From Candidatus Pelagibacter sp. (GTDB lineage Bacteria > Pseudomonadota > Alphaproteobacteria > Pelagibacterales > Pelagibacteraceae), in assembly GCA_028103285.1 (NCBI GenBank), contig JAOHNF010000019.1, forward strand, positions 1 to 9,373: a stretch of DNA of 9,373 nt. Direction: 5' to 3'. Below are positions 7,379-9,373 of the stretch, one piece after another. A model generated the notes under the pieces. That model was not told the DNA's origin, made no database searches, and saw only the letters and a program-made list of their open reading frames with translations. The first letter of the stretch is position 1, and every line of letters begins with the position of its first letter. The translations under genes were made by a program, and so were the position numbers.

Positions 7379-7618
7379 ATGAAAAAACTAAAACCAAAAC
7401 CACATCAAATTTGGGCATGGTGCTCTACATTAACAATTTTAGCAGGTGCTCTTACGGCAGCTTTAGGTCTATATCCTTATTATTCTTATATCTTTTTATT
7501 GGGCAACAGTGGTTTAGCAATAGTATCCTGGTTATGGAATGAAAAATCTTTAGTAGCTTTAAATGCTGGTTTAGCTAGTATTTATTTTATAGGATTAATT
7601 AATTATCATCTAAACTAA
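7379..7618 (+). CDS. 79-residue membrane protein, about three transmembrane helices
   Basis: A small hydrophobic protein with probable transmembrane segments at about 13-31, 36-53 and 58-76. A lysine-rich N-terminus (MKKLKPKPHQ) suggests this end stays in the cytoplasm. Tryptophans and tyrosines cluster at the segment borders, and one cysteine (C15) lies in the first helix. It resembles short proteobacterial membrane proteins annotated as DUF6552, but I hold that only loosely. It starts three bases after SulP and ends one base before the hydratase gene, so it is embedded in the operon. A role as accessory subunit or stabiliser of SulP is inference from position only. GGA about ten bases upstream could serve as a weak ribosome-binding site. 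Confidence 0.72.
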   Translation: MKKLKPKPHQIWAWCSTLTILAGALTAALGLYPYYSYIFLLGNSGLAIVSWLWNEKSLVALNAGLASIYFIGLINYHLN

Positions 7619-7619
7619 A

Positions 7620-8402
7620 ATGACTCAATTAACACAAAAAGAAATTGATACATTTTCTCAAAAAATTTTAGAAGATTATGATTCAAACAACCCTGGTACA
7701 ATATTTAAAGATAAAATTAAAATAAGTAATAGTGATGCCTTAATTCTTCAATCAACAGTTTCTAAACTAAGAGAAAAACGAGGTGAGAAAATTATTGGTT
7801 ACAAAATAGGATGTGTTTTGAAAGAAACTCAAAAGAAAATGGGCTTTACTCAACCTGCCTGGGGAACACTTTGGGAAAATGAATTACATGAAAATGGAGC
7901 TACATTAAATAAAAAACAATATTCAAATCCAGCCATGGAAGCAGAGTTTGGAGTTATTTTAAATCGTGATTTAAAATCAAAAAATATTTCATTTGAATAT
8001 ATATTAGATTCTATTGAATCAATTTATCCATTAATAGAAATTCATAATTTAGTTTTTCATGGAGATACCCCTCACGGGGCAGAACTTCTTGCAAATAATG
8101 CTATTCATGCTGGAGTTATCTTAGGGCCAAAAAATAATTTACCCAACAACAATCAAATAACAGATCTCAAACTTATATATGATAAAAAGATTATAGACAG
8201 CTGGTCTAATAAAAAATGGCCTCATGATATGTTGTCAGAAGTCACTTGGTTGATTAACGAACAAACTAAAATAGGCAGTGTGTTAAAAAAAGGCGAACTA
8301 ATACTAACTGGTGCTTATGGTTTTCCAGTCCCAATTAATGAAAAAAAAACAATAGAAGCAACATCATCAGCATTTGGCGACGTAAAAGCAATATTTAATT
8401 AA
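7620..8402 (+). CDS. 2-keto-4-pentenoate hydratase/4-oxalocrotonate decarboxylase family enzyme
   Basis: A 260-residue cytosolic enzyme of the MhpD/DmpE/DmpH hydratase-decarboxylase group of the fumarylacetoacetase superfamily. Members hydrate 2-oxopent-4-enoate to 4-hydroxy-2-oxovalerate, or decarboxylate 4-oxalocrotonate, with a divalent metal. The metal ligands are visible as E107 and E109 in AMEAEFG and E140 in PLIEIHN, almost the same positions as in E. coli MhpD. K62 in RGEKIIGYKIG and the late block KGELILTGAYG (about 224-234) also fit. It is the last gene of the plus-strand run, one base after the small membrane protein, and its stop is one base from the stop of the convergent DUF4149 gene. 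No ring-cleavage dioxygenase or aldolase accompanies it, so the true substrate may differ. Family secure, reaction uncertain. Confidence 0.87.
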   Translation: MTQLTQKEIDTFSQKILEDYDSNNPGTIFKDKIKISNSDALILQSTVSKLREKRGEKIIGYKIGCVLKETQKKMGFTQPAWGTLWENELHENGATLNKKQYSNPAMEAEFGVILNRDLKSKNISFEYILDSIESIYPLIEIHNLVFHGDTPHGAELLANNAIHAGVILGPKNNLPNNNQITDLKLIYDKKIIDSWSNKKWPHDMLSEVTWLINEQTKIGSVLKKGELILTGAYGFPVPINEKKTIEATSSAFGDVKAIFN

Positions 8403-8403
8403 G

Positions 8404-8796
8404 TTAAAAAACTAAATAGATTAAGCCTATAATTTGAATAAAATTTATAATCACCGAAAATGTATGCGAGTACTTAAATTTTCGCTCCTCCTTATTGTCT
8501 TTTAATTTATTTATTAAAGGCATGAGAATAAACAGAGAAAAAGCGAATAAAATTGTAATAAACAAAATAATGTAAAAATCTAAATTAACAGAAGAAATAT
8601 AAAGAAGTAACAGCAAAGCAAATGATAAAATGACTAAATTAATCAGGTAGTAATGTGGAAATATCTTTCTTACAAATTTACTTGCATTACTAGCATCAAG
8701 AACCTTAAATATAACTGGTGCAATCACACATGAGAAAAATAGCATCGCTCCGAGACTAATAGCGATTAAGTTTTGTATTAAATTTTCAATGACCAT
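8404..8796 (-). CDS. DUF4149 (TMEM205-like) membrane protein
   Basis: A 130-residue integral membrane protein with four probable helices at about 10-32, 46-66, 72-93 and 110-129. The pattern GAMLFFSCVIAPVIFKVL near the start, RKIFPHYY at 43-50, LMPLIN at about 90-95 and the histidine in KYSHTFSV before the last helix match the DUF4149 family, common in proteobacteria and related to eukaryotic TMEM205. No biochemical function is established for the bacterial members that I can name. The gene runs towards the hydratase gene with only one base between their stops. A strong stem-loop and a TATAAT box lie just upstream, suggesting that it can be transcribed from its own promoter. No Shine-Dalgarno sequence is visible close to the ATG. 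Confidence 0.82.
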   Translation of the reverse strand: MVIENLIQNLIAISLGAMLFFSCVIAPVIFKVLDASNASKFVRKIFPHYYLINLVILSFALLLLLYISSVNLDFYIILFITILFAFSLFILMPLINKLKDNKEERKFKYSHTFSVIINFIQIIGLIYLVF

Positions 8797-8802
8797 TTTT
8801 TA

Positions 8803-8834
8803 TTTGAGGTGCCTAGTATCTAGGCAACCCCAAA
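8803..8834 (-). promoter_or_regulatory. GC-rich stem-loop in the leader of the DUF4149 gene
   Basis: A perfect seven-base inverted repeat, TGCCTAG and CTAGGCA with loop TAT, lies at 8810-8826. It extends outward, with one bulge and one mismatch, to 8803 and 8834 (TTTGAGG against CCCCAAA). It stands out in this AT-rich sequence. On neither strand is it followed by a T-run, so it is not a standard rho-independent terminator. It sits between the stop at 8843 and the ATG at 8796. It is thus either a 3' stabilising structure of the small exported protein's message or a 5' structure of the DUF4149 message. Confidence 0.6.
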
Positions 8835-8836
8835 AT

Positions 8837-8842
8837 ATTATA
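8837..8842 (-). promoter_or_regulatory. Candidate -10 box (TATAAT) before DUF4149 gene
   Basis: Read on the minus strand, the stop codon TAG of the small exported protein is followed directly by TATAAT, a perfect sigma-70 -10 hexamer. Transcription would start around 8830, at the base of the stem-loop, giving a leader of roughly 34 bases. At 17-18 bases upstream the -35 position reads CTATGG or TATGGA, unlike TTGACA, so the promoter is only half supported. In AT-rich DNA such a hexamer can arise by chance. Confidence 0.3.
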
Positions 8843-9049
8843 CTAACTTTTGAAAAGCTCCATAGCTTTGTTTAGTAATTCTTCAGATTTTGCATGATCT
8901 CCAGCTTCGTGAGCTTTCATACCTGCGTCACGCATTTTTGATGCTTCATCTATTTTACTGTCTAATGTTTTAGTCATCATTGGACAAGATCCAGCATATG
9001 CCGAACCAGTAAAAAGAATGAATGTTAATATAATTAATATTTTTTTCAT
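8843..9049 (-). CDS. Small exported helical protein with CPMM motif
   Basis: A 68-residue protein with a Sec signal peptide (MKKILIILTFILFTGSAYA) and a likely cut after AYA, leaving a mature chain of about 49 residues starting GSCPMM. The rest is charged and amphipathic, forming two probable helices, with the second reading AHEAGDHAKSEELLNKAMELF. It resembles a widespread proteobacterial group of short periplasmic proteins that begin GSCP after the signal peptide and end in HxAGxHAxSxxxLxKAM. The function of that group is unknown to me. The Cys-Pro-Met-Met start and histidines could bind a metal or haem, which is inference. A lipobox is unlikely because the residues before the cysteine are AGS. 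It has the clearest ribosome-binding site in the window (AAGG, seven bases before ATG). Confidence 0.8.
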   Translation of the reverse strand: MKKILIILTFILFTGSAYAGSCPMMTKTLDSKIDEASKMRDAGMKAHEAGDHAKSEELLNKAMELFKS

Positions 9050-9056
9050 ATTTTTT

Positions 9057-9060
9057 CCTT
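9057..9060 (-). promoter_or_regulatory. Shine-Dalgarno sequence of the small exported protein
   Basis: Minus-strand AAAAGGAAAAAATATG places AAGG seven bases before the ATG at 9049, a good spacing. It fixes this start. It also contrasts with most other genes here, whose starts are overlapped or lack a visible Shine-Dalgarno. Confidence 0.65.
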
Positions 9061-9170
9061 TTTTGTTGTTAGTTAAATTAATACCATCTTAGAAGTTTAC
9101 TGCAGAATAATAAGATTTATGATTGTCACAGAGACATTCTGCAACTCTAAAGTTTGCTATTCTTTAGTTT
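9061..9170. other. Short intergenic region between terminator and small exported protein gene
   Basis: About 110 bases with no open reading frame I would call. It should hold the promoter of the small exported protein. On the minus strand TTGCAG, 17 bases, then CATAAA is the best -35/-10 pair, but it matches consensus poorly. Two weak inverted repeats are present: CTAAAG/CTTTAG at 9147-9167 and TGTC/GACA near 9124-9136. Neither is strong enough to name as an operator or RNA element. Confidence 0.35.
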
Positions 9171-9207
9171 AAAAAAAAAATGAGCTATTAAAATAATTAA
9201 TAACTCA
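9171..9207 (-). terminator. Rho-independent terminator overlapping the SprT-like stop codon
   Basis: On the minus strand TGAGTTATTAA (9207-9197) can pair with TTAATAGCTCA (9191-9181) across the loop TTATT, giving an eleven-base stem with one G-U pair. Ten consecutive T residues follow (9180-9171). This is a textbook intrinsic terminator shape, though the stem is AT-rich. The stop codon TAA of the SprT-like gene (9199-9197) lies inside the left arm. No T-run follows on the plus strand, so it acts in one direction. Confidence 0.8.
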
Positions 9208-9373
9208 ATGTTAAATTTAGTTTCTTGAATTTATTTTTAAAACTAAAAAAAAGCTTATTATGTCTTCCGCTATCATGCTTAATAGTTTGTTGCCATAAAT
9301 GCAACATTTCATGAGAGAGAGTATTTAGAAATTCTACTTTATTTTTGTATCTAGGTTTTAATTCAAGAACAAA
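9197..9373 (-). CDS. SprT-like zinc metalloprotease, C-terminal part (cut by window edge)
   Basis: Reading leftwards from the window edge gives 58 codons and then TAA at 9199-9197. The peptide contains TLSHEMLHLWQ, with the HExxH zinc-metalloprotease motif as HEMLH (residues 21-25 of the visible part). A further H33 and H38 follow, then an amphipathic tail (LFFSFKNKFKKLNLTLSY). HEMxHxxQ, then a third histidine before a phenylalanine-rich helix, is the arrangement of SprT-like domains (PF10263), so H38 in GRHNKLFF is the likely third zinc ligand. The N-terminal half lies outside the window. Some family members act in DNA-protein crosslink repair (Spartan), but the bacterial role is unclear. 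An intrinsic terminator overlaps the stop codon, showing that this is the last gene of its transcript. Confidence 0.72.
   Translation of the reverse strand, partial: FVLELKPRYKNKVEFLNTLSHEMLHLWQQTIKHDSGRHNKLFFSFKNKFKKLNLTLSY

Noticed and set aside
2943..8402. Aromatic meta-cleavage pathway operon
   Set aside because: Only the hydratase-like gene fits. The aldehyde dehydrogenase resembles the PuuC type, and no extradiol dioxygenase, tautomerase or aldolase is present.
8803..8834. Stem-loop read as an intrinsic terminator for the small exported protein gene
   Set aside because: No T-run follows the stem on the minus strand (it is followed by AAATAAAAAA) or on the plus strand, so the standard terminator form is missing. 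A leader or stabilising structure is preferred.
9147..9167. Inverted repeat CTAAAG/CTTTAG as an operator or small RNA hairpin
   Set aside because: Six pairs with a nine-base loop in AT-rich DNA is expected by chance, and no promoter or T-run is linked to it.
1..9373. Mobile element, genomic island, defence system or CRISPR array
   Set aside because: No transposase, integrase, direct-repeat array, tRNA-linked attachment site or nuclease/toxin pair was seen, and composition looks uniform across the window.

Overview
The window is strongly AT-rich and packed with genes. Most neighbours overlap or sit a few bases apart, no gap without a gene exceeds about 150 bases, and codon use leans to AAA, TTA, AGA and ATT. 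This style, plus proteobacterial families such as DUF4149, a short secreted CPMM helical protein and a PuuC-like aldehyde dehydrogenase, suggests a streamlined marine alphaproteobacterium, most likely SAR11 (Pelagibacterales) or a close equivalent. That placement is inference from composition and gene style. No rRNA or other phylogenetic marker is present, and I see no tRNA, CRISPR array, insertion sequence or phage gene.

Layout. (1) 1-2894, minus strand: a tightly coupled five-gene run, read right to left. It has two small secreted proteins of unknown function, an Ldh2-family 2-hydroxyacid dehydrogenase (GTG start), a stand-alone phosphate acyltransferase (Pta/Ptb family), and the start of a SAM-dependent methyltransferase cut by the window edge. 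Every junction overlaps, by 1, 4, 11 and 1 bases. (2) 2895-2942: a 48-base divergent intergenic region. (3) 2943-8402, plus strand: a six-gene run with junctions from a 1-base overlap to a 5-base gap. It holds an aldehyde dehydrogenase, a microsomal-type epoxide hydrolase, a 49-residue zinc-ribbon protein (5575-5724), a SulP anion transporter with STAS domain, a 79-residue membrane protein, and a 2-keto-4-pentenoate hydratase-like enzyme. (4) 8404-9373, minus strand: a DUF4149 membrane protein, a small exported helical protein and the C-terminus of a SprT-like metalloprotease. A rho-independent terminator overlaps the stop codon of the SprT-like gene.

How they may work together. Epoxide hydrolase, aldehyde dehydrogenase and a hydratase/decarboxylase-superfamily enzyme, together with an anion transporter, look like a small catabolic operon for an organic acid, epoxide or aldehyde. 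The divergent run could oxidise a 2-hydroxyacid (Ldh2) and convert an acyl-CoA to an acyl-phosphate (Pta). No acyl kinase, aldolase, ring-cleavage enzyme or sulfonate-cleaving enzyme is visible, so no complete pathway can be named. The most useful corrections are the zinc-ribbon gene, the consequent downstream start for SulP (5726 rather than 5669), and the partial methyltransferase and SprT-like genes at the two edges. I see no clearly new biological system. The best leads are the small proteins embedded in the two operons and the structured leader before the DUF4149 gene.
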